From contig NZ_VFNU01000001.1 of NCBI RefSeq assembly GCF_006715725.1, positions 4,588,001-4,652,000 on the forward strand: 64,000 nt of DNA. Direction: 5' to 3'. Below the pieces are notes generated by a model, which did not search any database, had not been told where the DNA came from, and worked only from the letters and a program-made list of their open reading frames with translations. Origin of the DNA: Nocardioides sp. SLBN-35. GTDB taxonomy: Bacteria > Actinomycetota > Actinomycetes > Propionibacteriales > Nocardioidaceae. Below are positions 8,574 to 16,892 of this stretch, one piece after another. Each line of letters opens with the position of its first letter. The first letter of the stretch is position 1. Position numbers and translations under genes: made by a program.

Positions 8574-9638
8574 TCAGCCGGCCAGCACGTCGGTGACCGG
8601 CAGGCTCGAGTCGGCCGGCAGGTCCAGGGTCGAGGGGGTCCGGCCGCGCGCGACCATGGTCGAGCCGAGCGCCGCGACCATGGCGCCGTTGTCGGTGCAC
8701 AAGCCGGGGCGCGGCACGCGGACCCGGATGCCCAGCTTCGTCGCGCGCTCCTCGGCGAGCGCCCGGAGCCGGGAGTTGGCGGCGACGCCACCGCCGATCA
8801 TCAGGTCCTCGATGCCCTCAGCGCTCGCGGCGTCGAGCGCCTTGCGGACCAGCACGTCGCACACGGCCTCCTGGAAGGAGGCGGCGACGTCGGCGACCGG
8901 CACCGGCTCGCCCGAGCGCTCGCGGGCCTCGACCCAGCGGGCCACGGCGGTCTTGAGGCCGGAGAAGGAGAAGTCGAAGCGGTGCCGCTCCAGGTCGCGG
9001 CGGGTGCTGAGCCCGCGCGGGAAGTCGATGGCGACCTGGTCGCCCTCGCGGGCGACGCGGTCGATGTGGGGGCCGCCGGGGAACGGCAGCCCGAGCAGCC
9101 GTGCGACCTTGTCGAAGGCCTCGCCCGCGGCATCGTCGATGGTGGCGCCCATCGGGTCCACACCGCCGTCGGCGCCGGTGATGTCGGTGACCTTGAGCAG
9201 GCTGGAGTGCCCCCCGGAGACGAGCAGGGCGAGACAGGGCTCGGGAAGCGGGCCGTGCTCGAGCTGGTCCACGGCGACGTGCGCGGCGAGGTGGTTGACG
9301 CCGTAGATCGGCTTGCCCAGGGAGAGCGCCAGCGCCTTCGCGGAAGCGACGCCGACGAGCAGGGCGCCGGCCAGCCCGGGCCCGTGCGTCACCGCGATCG
9401 CGTCGACGTCGGACAGCGCGACCCCCGCCGTGTCGCAGGCGCGCTGGATCGTGGGAACCATCGCCTCGAGGTGGGCGCGGCTCGCGACCTCGGGTACGAC
9501 GCCCCCGAACCGCGCGTGCTCCTCGACGCTGCTCGCGACGGCGTCAGCGAGCAGCGTGTGGCCGCGCACGATGCCGACACCGGTCTCGTCGCACGAGGTC
9601 TCGATGCCGAGGACCAGGGGTTCGTCGCGGGTCGTCAC
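8574..9638 (-). CDS. tsaD: tRNA t6A37 threonylcarbamoyltransferase TsaD
   Basis: The catalytic subunit that transfers the threonylcarbamoyl group to A37 of ANN-decoding tRNAs. At 354 residues it is full length. The ASKHA signature starts at VLGIETSCDETGVGIV. The metal-binding HLAAH motif is in GVNHLAAHVAVDQ, the nucleotide loop is VSGGHSSLL, and the C-terminal GGGVAANSRLR and TDNGAMVA motifs are intact. The frame runs upstream through a palindromic element, but GTG 9638 gives the family N-terminus. The partners tsaB, rimI and tsaE lie just upstream in the same direction. Confidence 0.97.
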   Translation of the reverse strand: MTTRDEPLVLGIETSCDETGVGIVRGHTLLADAVASSVEEHARFGGVVPEVASRAHLEAMVPTIQRACDTAGVALSDVDAIAVTHGPGLAGALLVGVASAKALALSLGKPIYGVNHLAAHVAVDQLEHGPLPEPCLALLVSGGHSSLLKVTDITGADGGVDPMGATIDDAAGEAFDKVARLLGLPFPGGPHIDRVAREGDQVAIDFPRGLSTRRDLERHRFDFSFSGLKTAVARWVEARERSGEPVPVADVAASFQEAVCDVLVRKALDAASAEGIEDLMIGGGVAANSRLRALAEERATKLGIRVRVPRPGLCTDNGAMVAALGSTMVARGRTPSTLDLPADSSLPVTDVLAG

Positions 9639-9669
9639 GACACCATTGTGACGGGTGTGCTCAGCGAAG

Positions 9670-9831
9670 GTGCTGAGCGCCCGAGCTTCCTTGACGTATG
9701 CCGCGCCCCGGGCACGCACCTGGCTGCGTTGCCGTCGCTCGGTAGACAACCCGGTATGCCGTCGCTCCGCCGCCTTGCCATGCACGCACCCGGAGCACGG
9801 CAAGCACTCAAGGAACTCGAGCGCTCAGCAC
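9670..9831. repeat. 162-bp long imperfect palindrome (MITE-like)
   Basis: The outer arms GTGCTGAGCGC (9670-9680, continuing to TTGA at 9694) and its near-complement at 9808-9831 match at about 22 of 24 positions. Further inner segments also pair imperfectly, so the whole element can fold into one long hairpin. The right arm is the last eight codons and stop of rimI. It fills the gap between rimI and tsaD and could also act as a terminator. Confidence 0.75.
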
Positions 9832-10257
9832 CAGCGCGTCGGTCCCGTCCCTGTAGTAGCGCGGCCGGCGCCCGAGCTCGGCGAACCCGTGCCGCTCGTA
9901 GAACAGCCGCGCCGCGAGGTTGTCCTCGCGGACCTCGAGCAGCAACCGCTCTGCACCCCCGTCGGTCGCGGTCGCGCGCACGGCCGACAGCAGCGCGGTC
10001 GCGACGCCCGTGCGCCGCAGCTCCTCGGGCACCGCGATCCGCTGCAGCTCGGCGTCCACGTCGACCACGCTGACCACGGCGTAGCCGGCGAAGGCGCCAG
10101 CCTCCTCGGCGACGAGGTAGGCAACGGTCGGCAGCGCACCGCCGACCCCCTCGCCGACGAGGTTCTCCGACCAGGGGTCGAGCGGGAAGGCATCGGCCTC
10201 GAGCGCGACGATCGCCGCGACGTCGGCGACCGCCGCGGGGCGGGTCGTGGTGGTCAT
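9808..10257 (-). CDS. rimI: Ribosomal protein S18 alanine N-acetyltransferase RimI
   Basis: A 149-residue GNAT acetyltransferase. RimI acetylates the N-terminal Ala of ribosomal protein S18, and in actinobacteria it sits between tsaB and tsaD, as here. The acetyl-CoA loop is QRIAVPEELRRTGVATALLS, and the late strand LEVREDNLAARLFYERHGF is the family hallmark. The ATG overlaps the tsaB stop by 4 bp (ATGA). The last eight codons form one arm of a long palindromic element, so the C-terminus may have been altered by its insertion. Confidence 0.92.
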   Translation of the reverse strand: MTTTTRPAAVADVAAIVALEADAFPLDPWSENLVGEGVGGALPTVAYLVAEEAGAFAGYAVVSVVDVDAELQRIAVPEELRRTGVATALLSAVRATATDGGAERLLLEVREDNLAARLFYERHGFAELGRRPRYYRDGTDALVLSARVP

Positions 10258-10877
10258 CGGGCCGGCGCGACGGCGTCGGGGCGCCGCAGGTAGAGCGGCT
10301 CCGAGCCCAGGACCGTGAACCGGTCGGCGACCACGCCCCGCGCCAGCCAGGCCGCGTCGGGCCGCTGCGGGCCGCGCGCGTCGGGGAACGCCTCCGGGTA
10401 GAGCCGGGCACCCTCCCCGACCACCGGCCCGGTCGTGGCGAGCACGGCGGGCTTGTCGACGACCGGCTCGTCGAGGCGAGCGCCGCGGGCGTCGTACGAG
10501 GCGAGGTAGACCTCCTTGCGCCGGGCGTCGGAGGCGACGACGAACGCGCCGTCGACCGCGCCGGTCTCGACCGCCTCGAGGGCGAGCGCGTCGAGCGAGC
10601 ACACCCCGTGGACGGGTACGCCGAGCACGTGGGCCATGGTGCGCGCGGTGACCAGCCCGACGCGGAGTCCCGTGAACGGGCCGGGGCCGACCCCGACGGC
10701 GATGCCGGTCAGGTCGGCCGGGCGGGCACCGGCGCCGGACAGCACCTGCTCGATGAGCGGGGCGAGCTGCTCACCGTGCTTCATGCCGCGGTCGGAGGTC
10801 GCCGCGGCGACCACGTCGGTCCCATCGTGCAGCGCGACGGTGACCGTCGAGGAGGCGGTGTCGAAGGCGAGCAGCAC
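10254..10877 (-). CDS. tsaB: tRNA t6A biosynthesis protein TsaB
   Basis: The 207-residue scaffold partner of TsaD in t6A synthesis. It is a shortened ASKHA-fold protein (MLLAFDTASSTVTVALHDG at the N-terminus, then VGVGPGPFTGLRVGL). It lacks the HxxxH metal site of TsaD, as expected. The GTG start has a TAGCCT -10 box 6 nt upstream. This gives tsaB its own promoter, which makes sense because a GH16 gene separates it from tsaE. Confidence 0.95.
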   Translation of the reverse strand: MLLAFDTASSTVTVALHDGTDVVAAATSDRGMKHGEQLAPLIEQVLSGAGARPADLTGIAVGVGPGPFTGLRVGLVTARTMAHVLGVPVHGVCSLDALALEAVETGAVDGAFVVASDARRKEVYLASYDARGARLDEPVVDKPAVLATTGPVVGEGARLYPEAFPDARGPQRPDAAWLARGVVADRFTVLGSEPLYLRRPDAVAPAR

Positions 10878-10883
10878 CCTCCG

Positions 10884-10889
10884 AGGCTA
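10884..10889 (-). promoter_or_regulatory. -10 box of leaderless tsaB promoter
   Basis: TAGCCT on the minus strand, with 6 nt (CGGAGG) before the GTG start of tsaB. Confidence 0.55.
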
Positions 10890-10919
10890 GGCCATGTCCT
10901 CCGGGCCGGGGCCGGGTGG

Positions 10920-12098
10920 CTACTGCCAGGCCTTCACCCAGTCGACGACCAGGGTGGAGGTGTCCGGCATGCCGGGCGCGCGGGCGTTCCACCCGCCGCC
11001 CCAGATCTGGGTGAACACGAGGTAGAACGGCCGGTCGAACGGCTGCGGCGCGACCAGGCCGGCCGGCGTCCAGGCGTGGGTGAAGCACAGGCTGCCGTCG
11101 TAGTAGAAGCGCATCACGCTCGGCGTCCACTCGACGGCGTAGTCGTGGAACTCGGTCGACGAGGTGGGCATCGCGCAGGAGAAACCGGTGCTCAACATGT
11201 TGTTCTCGCCGGCGTAGTGCACCGAGGGGTAGACGTTCGCGGGCCGGGCGCTGAACCACTCGGCGACGTCGATCTCGCCCGAAGCGGGCCAGCGGCCGTA
11301 GGCCTGATCCTGCGGGTAGAGCCAGAACGCGGAGTGCGCACCGGCGGTCCCGGCCTCGGCGGGCATCTTGAGGCGGGCCTCGAAGCGCCCGTAGGTCTGG
11401 GTGAACCGGGACCGGGTGACCACGGTCGAGGCCTCGGTGTCGGTGGTGAAGTCGCCGTACGGACTGCGGCACACGAACGGCTCGTCGAGCACGGTCGCGG
11501 TGAGCCGCAGGTGGCCGGACGCGACCGCGATGGTGCGGTCGTTGTCGACGTAGCAGGAGCCGCTCGCCGTCGTCATGCCGCTGAACCAGGTCTCCTGGGC
11601 CATCCAGATCGCGGGGTCGAGCGTGGTGCCGTCGAAGTCGTCGCGGAAGGTGCAGGCGTAGTAGCCGCCCTCGGCGCGCTCGGGCCGCACGCCGCAACCG
11701 TCGCTGGGTGCAGGCGGTTTCGGGGTGGCCGGGGCGCCCGGTGCGGGCGGCGTCGGCACGACCCGGCGGGTCTTGCTGACCTTGCCGCCGGCCACGACCC
11801 GGTAGGTGCGCGGGGTGTCGGGATAGGGGACGGTGATCCGGAAGACGCCCTTGCGCGAGGCCCTGTCCTTCCCGACGGTGGTCCAGTACGACGGCCCGCG
11901 GGCCTGCAGCCGGACGACCTGGCGCGGCTTGGCCCGGCCCTTGAACACGACACTCTGATGGGCCGCTCGCGACGTCACCCGGTCCAGCACCGGCCGCCGG
12001 GACTCACCGGCCACGGCCGGGCCGTCGACGAGTCCGACCGCGGTGGCGACCAGCACGGCGACCAGCGCGGCGGACAGCAGCACTCGCAGCAAACGCAT
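10920..12098 (-). CDS. Secreted glycoside hydrolase family 16 (probable endo-beta-glucanase)
   Basis: A 392-residue exported enzyme. Residues 1-30 are a signal peptide (MRLLRVLLSAALVAVLVATA). Residues ~40-115 form a small beta-rich domain, and a Pro-rich linker (TPPAPGAPATPKPPAP) leads to the GH16 catalytic domain from ~145. The catalytic signature GEIDVAEWF supplies the nucleophile E275, D277 and the acid/base E280. Laminarinase-type beta-1,3-glucan cleavage is the usual activity of this type, but the exact substrate is not certain. It lies between tsaE and tsaB, interrupting a normally compact housekeeping cluster. The upstream GGGGGGAACC may serve as ribosome-binding site. Confidence 0.88.
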   Translation of the reverse strand: MRLLRVLLSAALVAVLVATAVGLVDGPAVAGESRRPVLDRVTSRAAHQSVVFKGRAKPRQVVRLQARGPSYWTTVGKDRASRKGVFRITVPYPDTPRTYRVVAGGKVSKTRRVVPTPPAPGAPATPKPPAPSDGCGVRPERAEGGYYACTFRDDFDGTTLDPAIWMAQETWFSGMTTASGSCYVDNDRTIAVASGHLRLTATVLDEPFVCRSPYGDFTTDTEASTVVTRSRFTQTYGRFEARLKMPAEAGTAGAHSAFWLYPQDQAYGRWPASGEIDVAEWFSARPANVYPSVHYAGENNMLSTGFSCAMPTSSTEFHDYAVEWTPSVMRFYYDGSLCFTHAWTPAGLVAPQPFDRPFYLVFTQIWGGGWNARAPGMPDTSTLVVDWVKAWQ

Positions 12099-12261
12099 CG
12101 TTGGTTCCCCCCCAAGATTCCCTCGGTCATCACCGTAGGAATCGGAGAGGGGTCGACGGATCGGGTGCGCGGCCCGAGTCCACTGCACCCGACGGGCCAT
12201 CGGATCCGGGCCGGGGTCCCCGAAAGTAAAGGACGAAGGTCCCGTGCGGCGCTCGGCCTGC

Positions 12262-13188
12262 TCAGCCGAGCTCGCGGAGGTCCGTCTCGAGCCAGCGGGT
12301 GCCGATGCCGTCGAGCTCGACGAGGCGCGGATCGGCCTCGGGGTCGGCGGCCGTATCCCCGGTCGCGCGGGTGATCCGCACCTCGAGCCGGTCCTCGGCC
12401 AGGCCCTCGGCGATCCCGGTCCCCCACTCGACGACCGTGACCGCCTCGTCGAGGTCGGTGTCGAGGTCGAGGTCGTCGAGCTCGGCCTGCCCGCCGAGGC
12501 GGTAGGCGTCGACGTGGACCAGCTCGGGCCCGGCGCCGAGCGCGGGGTGCACCCGGGCGATGACGAAGGTCGGCGAGGTGATCTGGCCCCGCACGCCGAG
12601 CCCCTCCCCGAGGCCCTGGGTGAACGTCGTCTTCCCGGCGCCGAGCTCCCCGCTGAGGACGAGCACGTCGCCGCCGCTGAGGTACGCCGCGACCCGCCTC
12701 CCCAGGGCGCGCATGTCGTCGGCACCCGGCACGTCGACGATCACCGGCGCGGGGCGCGCCATCTCGACGTACGGCGCGTGCCGGCCGGTCTCGACGAAGC
12801 CGAGCTCGCGCCAGAAGCCGATCGTGCGCGGCAGCTCCTCGCGGGCCAGCAGCCGGACCCGCCGGGCGCCGGCGCGGGCGATGTCGAGCAGCGCGGCGCG
12901 GACCAGTCCGTGGGCGAGGCCGTGGCCCTGGGCCGCCGGGTCGACGCTGACCCGGCGCAGGTAGACGGCGTCGTCGACCGGGTCGAGGACCAGGGCGGCG
13001 ACCGGACGGCCGTCGTCGAGGGTCAGCAGCCCGCCGCTCGGGGCGAGCATCGCGGCGATGGAGTCCTCGGTCTCGGCCAGGGCGTCGGCCGGCGGGTCGA
13101 GGACCGGGCGGTCCGCGAACGCCGCCTTCACCACGGCCAGCACCTCCGCGGCGGCCTCCGGGCCGACGCGCCTCGTCTCCACGCTCAT
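12262..13188 (-). CDS. tsaE: GNAT acetyltransferase - TsaE fusion
   Basis: A 308-residue two-domain protein. Residues 1-160 are a GNAT acetyltransferase (VSVDPAAQGHGLAHGLVRAAL, then FWRELGFVETGRH). Residues ~165-308 are TsaE, the ATPase that drives turnover of the TsaB-TsaD complex in tRNA t6A synthesis. Its Walker A is LSGELGAGKTTFTQGLGEGL, followed by TSPTFVIARVHP and the VVEWGTGIAE motif. A stand-alone TsaE is ~150 residues, so the GNAT part is a true extension. The ATG at 13188 overlaps the upstream hydrolase stop (ATGA). The GNAT substrate is unknown. Confidence 0.92.
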   Translation of the reverse strand: MSVETRRVGPEAAAEVLAVVKAAFADRPVLDPPADALAETEDSIAAMLAPSGGLLTLDDGRPVAALVLDPVDDAVYLRRVSVDPAAQGHGLAHGLVRAALLDIARAGARRVRLLAREELPRTIGFWRELGFVETGRHAPYVEMARPAPVIVDVPGADDMRALGRRVAAYLSGGDVLVLSGELGAGKTTFTQGLGEGLGVRGQITSPTFVIARVHPALGAGPELVHVDAYRLGGQAELDDLDLDTDLDEAVTVVEWGTGIAEGLAEDRLEVRITRATGDTAADPEADPRLVELDGIGTRWLETDLRELG

Positions 13189-14285
13189 CGCGTCGCTGCC
13201 CTCGCGGATGCGGCGGTGATCAGCTGGTCGAGCTCGGCGTTGACCAGCTCGTGGCGCTCCATGGTGACCATGTGGCCGGCGCCCTCGCACTCGAGCAGCC
13301 GCGCCCCGGGGATCCGGGACTGCAGCTTGCGGGAGTGCCCGATCGAGGTGATCCGGTCGTCGGTGCCGCAGATGACCGACGTGGGCACCCGGCCGAGCAC
13401 CTCGACGAAGTCGAACTTGTCGAGGCCCGCGAAGTGCGGGAAGAAGTCGGCGACCACCTCGAAAGGGGTGGCGGCGAGCATGTCGTCGACGAACTCGACG
13501 TACCCGCGCGGCACGTCGCTGCCGAACGCGAACCGGTCGGTGGCGACCGTCGCGACGGCGCTGCCCGCGCGGCGCAGCGAGTCGATGGCGCGGTGGCCGA
13601 GGTGCAGGGTCCGTACGGCGCTGCTGGTCATCGGGCCGGCCAGGCGGGCGGGCAGCATCGGCAGCAGGATCCGGCTCGGGTCGAGGCCGCCGGCGGTCGT
13701 CGAGATCAGGCCGGCGCCGACCACGCGGGTGCCGACCAGCTCGGGGTACTGCTCGGCGAACGCGACGATGGACATCCCACCCATCGAGTGCCCGACCAGC
13801 ACGACCGGCCCGTCGGGGACGACCTCCTCGAGCACCCGGTGCAGGTCGCGGCCGAGCTGGTCGATGGTCGAGTGGGCGCGATCGGAGTTGCCGGAGCGGC
13901 CGTGGGAGCGCTGGTCGTAGTAGACGGTGCGGACCAGGCCGCGGTACGCCGCGCGCTGGAAGTGCCAGCAGTCGAGGTTGAGGCAGAAGCCGTGGACGAA
14001 GACCACGGTGACCGGAGGCGTGTCGCCCTTGGTACGACGCAGCAGCCGCTCGACCGCGCCACCCGAGGCGGCGACCGGCTCGACCTCGTCGACCTCGACG
14101 TGGAGCGGCAGGCCGTCGTCGGCGACCACGGTCACCGGCGTCGAGTGCAGGCTCCCGAAGGGGATCTCCTCGCCCGCCCGCCGGCTGATCGCCCGCTGCT
14201 GGCGCAGGATCCCGACGGCCGCCGTACCGGCTGCGACGCCGAGGGCGCCAGCGAGGGACCCGACGACCCGGCCGCGGCGGCTCAT
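13185..14285 (-). CDS. Alpha/beta-fold hydrolase
   Basis: A 366-residue hydrolase with an N-terminal hydrophobic anchor (VVGSLAGALGVAAGTAAVGIL), so it is probably membrane-tethered. The oxyanion region is VFVHGFCLNLDCWHFQ. The nucleophile elbow is GHSMGGMSI, and the late His lies in EGAGHMVTMERHE. Genes of this kind are conserved between alr and tsaE in many actinobacteria, but their substrate is not known. Both ends overlap neighbours by 4 bp (alr upstream, tsaE downstream), so it is part of the same operon. Confidence 0.9.
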   Translation of the reverse strand: MSRRGRVVGSLAGALGVAAGTAAVGILRQQRAISRRAGEEIPFGSLHSTPVTVVADDGLPLHVEVDEVEPVAASGGAVERLLRRTKGDTPPVTVVFVHGFCLNLDCWHFQRAAYRGLVRTVYYDQRSHGRSGNSDRAHSTIDQLGRDLHRVLEEVVPDGPVVLVGHSMGGMSIVAFAEQYPELVGTRVVGAGLISTTAGGLDPSRILLPMLPARLAGPMTSSAVRTLHLGHRAIDSLRRAGSAVATVATDRFAFGSDVPRGYVEFVDDMLAATPFEVVADFFPHFAGLDKFDFVEVLGRVPTSVICGTDDRITSIGHSRKLQSRIPGARLLECEGAGHMVTMERHELVNAELDQLITAASARAATR

Positions 14286-15451
14286 GCGTCGGCTCCGTCG
14301 GCCTCGGAGTCCACGTAGTTGCGGGACATCCGCCCCCCGATCCTGGTGACGATCTCGTAGTTGATGGTGCCGCACGCCTCGGCCCAGTCCTGGGCGGTGG
14401 GCCCGCCCGCGGAGGGCGGGCCGAGGACGACGACCTCGCTGCCGACCGCTGGCCGGTCTCCCCCGAGGTCGACGACGACCTGGTCCATGCAGACGGTGCC
14501 GCGGATCGGCCGCCGCTTGCCGTCGATGCCGACGGTGGCCGCCTCGTCCGGGGCGCCGGGCCGGCTGGCGTTGCGCGGGATGCCCTCGCCGTACCCGACC
14601 GGGACCAGGCCGACCGTGGTCGGCTGCTCGGCGACCCAGCGCTGGCCGTAGGAGACGGCGTCGCCGGGTGCGAGGTCCTTGACCGAGAGCAGCGGCGCGG
14701 TCACGGTCATCGCGGGCACCAGCCCGATGCCGGTGTCCTGCCCGGGCGCCGGGTCGAGGCCGTAGACCGCGATGCCGCAGCGGACCGCGTCGAAGCGGGA
14801 GGAGGGCCGCAGGATCGCCGCGGCGGAGTTGGCGAGGTGGCGCAGCCCGGGGCGCAGGCCGTGCTCGTCGGCGAGGGCGAGAGCGTCGCGGAAGGCCTGC
14901 TCCTGGCGGTCGTTGGCGGGGTGGGCCGGCTCGTCGGCGCAGGCGAAGTGGGACCAGATCCCGGTGATCCGCCAGGTCCCGGCCTCCTCGCCAACCCGGG
15001 CCCGGGCGAACACCTCGGCCCAGTGCACGCGCGGCGCGCCGTTGCGGGACAGTCCGGTGTCGACCTTGAGCTGGACCCGCGCCGGGGCGGTGCGGCTCGC
15101 GAAGGCGGCGGCCATCGCGTCGAGGTCGGCCACGCTGTGGGCGGTCAGGTCGATGCCGGCGTCGGCGGCAGCGGCGAGGTCGCTGTCGGGCCCGTTGAGC
15201 CAGCACAGCAGTGGTCCCTCGACGCCGGCGGCGCGTAGCACCAGCGCCTCTTCGACCGTCGCCGTCGCCAGCCACTCCGCGCCGCCCTCCCGGGCGGCCC
15301 GCGCGCACTCGACCATGCCGTGGCCGTAGCCGTCGGCCTTCACCACGGCGATCAGGGGTACGCCGGCCGTGGCGCGCAGCAGCCGCGCGTTGGCCCGGAC
15401 CGCCGCCAGGTCGACGACGATCCCGGCCGGGCCGACGGGCGGGCGCTCCAT
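14282..15451 (-). CDS. alr: Alanine racemase
   Basis: A PLP enzyme that makes D-alanine for peptidoglycan. At 389 residues it is full length. The PLP lysine lies in VVKADGYGHG near the N-terminus, and the second catalytic residue, Tyr, in DAVSYGQRW. The substrate-pocket segment GTVCMDQVVVDLGG is intact. The frame extends upstream, but ATG 15451 gives the normal N-terminus (IVVDLAAVRANARLL). It starts 4 nt after the nnr stop and overlaps the hydrolase start, in the glmS-acpS-nnr-alr operon. Confidence 0.96.
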   Translation of the reverse strand: MERPPVGPAGIVVDLAAVRANARLLRATAGVPLIAVVKADGYGHGMVECARAAREGGAEWLATATVEEALVLRAAGVEGPLLCWLNGPDSDLAAAADAGIDLTAHSVADLDAMAAAFASRTAPARVQLKVDTGLSRNGAPRVHWAEVFARARVGEEAGTWRITGIWSHFACADEPAHPANDRQEQAFRDALALADEHGLRPGLRHLANSAAAILRPSSRFDAVRCGIAVYGLDPAPGQDTGIGLVPAMTVTAPLLSVKDLAPGDAVSYGQRWVAEQPTTVGLVPVGYGEGIPRNASRPGAPDEAATVGIDGKRRPIRGTVCMDQVVVDLGGDRPAVGSEVVVLGPPSAGGPTAQDWAEACGTINYEIVTRIGGRMSRNYVDSEADGADA

Positions 15452-15455
15452 CGTC

Positions 15456-16892
15456 CTATCGTCCCACCAAGGTCCCGAGGACCGCCGGGAGGGCCGCGGC
15501 CACGTCACTCGCGACGATCAGCCCGTCCTGGGCGGCCCGGGTCGCGGCGGCGCCGTGCAGCCAGGAGCCGGCAGAGGCGGCGTCGAACGGGTCGAGCCCG
15601 GCCGCCAGCAGCGCGCCGACCAGGCCGCCGAGGACGTCGCCGGCGCCCGCGGTCGCGAGCCAGGGGGTGCCGGTCGTGGTGACTCGGGCCCGTCCGTCGG
15701 GGCGGGCGACCACCGTGTGGCGGCCCTTGAGCAGGACGACGGCGTCGAAGCGGTGGGCGGCCAGTCGGGCGTGCTCGAGCATCCGCGCCTCGACCTCGGC
15801 ACGCTCGACGTCGAGCAGCCGGGCCAGCTCGCCGGCATGGGGCGTGAGGACCACCGGGCGGCCCCGGGTGGTGCCGGCGAAGGCGATCGCGTCGGCGTCG
15901 ATGACCAGGGGGACACCGTCGGCCAGCGAGCGGCGTACGGCGTCCTCGGCTCCCGTGTCGCTCCCGGAGCCGACCACCCACGCCTGCACCCGGCCGGGGC
16001 CGACCACCTCCGGATGGGCGGCGCGGACCTGATCGAGGGCGGCCGGGTCGCCGTCGTACCGGACCATGCCGGCGAGCCCGCACGCCGCGCCGGAGACGCT
16101 CAGCACGGCGGCGCCGGGGTAGGCGGCCGAGCCGGCGCGGACGCCGACCACGCCGCGGGTGTACTTGTGGGCGTCGGGCGCGGGTCGCGGGAGCAGTGCG
16201 GCGACGTCGGCGGCCTGCAGCGCCTCGACCTGCGCCTGGGGCAGGTCGAGGCCGATGTCGACCAGGTGGATCGCACCGCACGCCTGTGCCGCGGGGTCGA
16301 GCAGGTGGCAGGGCTTGTGGGTGCCGAAGGTGACCGTGAGGTCGGCGGTGACGTGGGGGCCGTCGGTCTCGCCGGTGTCGACGTCGACGCCCGACGGGGT
16401 GTCGACCGCGACGACCGGGATCCCGGCCAACAGCTCGAGTGCGTTCGTTGCCTCCGGGCGCAGGCCGGCGCGTCCGCCGATGCCGACGATGCCGTCGACG
16501 ACGACGTCAAAGATGTTGCGGTTTGGGACCAAACCGCGGGGATTCGAGGGCTGAGCATGCTGTCTCTGCCCAATCGATGACCACGGGACGGCCCGGCCGC
16601 CGGCAGCCCGCAGCGCGTCCACGCCGCCCCGATGGGCTGCGTCGGACAGCAGCCACGCCTCCACCTGGACCCCGCGCCGGGCGAGCAGCGCGCCGGCGTA
16701 CAGCGCGTCGCCGCCGTTGTCACCGGACCCGACGAGCAGCAGCACCCGGCGGCCGTAGGCGGTGCCGAGCAGGTCGAGCACGGCGTACCCCAGGCCGGCG
16801 GCGGCGCGCTGCATCAGCGCACCCTCGGGCAGCCGGGCGAGCAGGTCTGCCTCCGCGGCGCGGACCTGCTCGACGGTGTGGGCCCGGATCAC
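15456..16892 (-). CDS. nnr: Bifunctional NAD(P)H-hydrate epimerase / ADP-dependent dehydratase
   Basis: A 478-residue repair enzyme. The N-terminal epimerase domain (residues 1-~215) interconverts R- and S-NAD(P)HX. The C-terminal dehydratase domain (~225-478) restores NAD(P)H with ADP or ATP. LLVGSGDNGGDALYAGALL is the epimerase nucleotide loop. VLTPHAGELARLL, LKGRHTVVA and TAGAGDVLGGLVGALLA are the dehydratase motifs. The GTG start overlaps the acpS stop (GTGA). Residues 105-128 are an unusual insert with atypical codons (see separate entry); the frame stays open, so the protein may still work. Confidence 0.94.
   Translation of the reverse strand: MIRAHTVEQVRAAEADLLARLPEGALMQRAAAGLGYAVLDLLGTAYGRRVLLLVGSGDNGGDALYAGALLARRGVQVEAWLLSDAAHRGGVDALRAAGGRAVPWSSIGQRQHAQPSNPRGLVPNRNIFDVVVDGIVGIGGRAGLRPEATNALELLAGIPVVAVDTPSGVDVDTGETDGPHVTADLTVTFGTHKPCHLLDPAAQACGAIHLVDIGLDLPQAQVEALQAADVAALLPRPAPDAHKYTRGVVGVRAGSAAYPGAAVLSVSGAACGLAGMVRYDGDPAALDQVRAAHPEVVGPGRVQAWVVGSGSDTGAEDAVRRSLADGVPLVIDADAIAFAGTTRGRPVVLTPHAGELARLLDVERAEVEARMLEHARLAAHRFDAVVLLKGRHTVVARPDGRARVTTTGTPWLATAGAGDVLGGLVGALLAAGLDPFDAASAGSWLHGAAATRAAQDGLIVASDVAAALPAVLGTLVGR
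16509..16580 (-). other. In-frame 24-codon low-GC insert in nnr
   Basis: Codons 105-128 of nnr include TCA, ATT, AGA, CAT, GCT, AAT, TTG, CCA and TTT, which are rare in the GC-rich neighbouring coding sequence. The segment reads SSIGQRQHAQPSNPRGLVPN and a few more residues, and replaces the usual short Ala-rich loop before DVVVDGIVGIGG. It contains the palindrome GCGGTTTGG, GA, CCAAACCGC. It looks like a small repeat inserted in frame. Confidence 0.6.

Noticed and set aside
16509..16580. Frameshift or pseudogene in nnr
   Set aside because: The insert is exactly 24 codons and the frame remains open on both sides with all catalytic motifs present, so it is an in-frame insertion.
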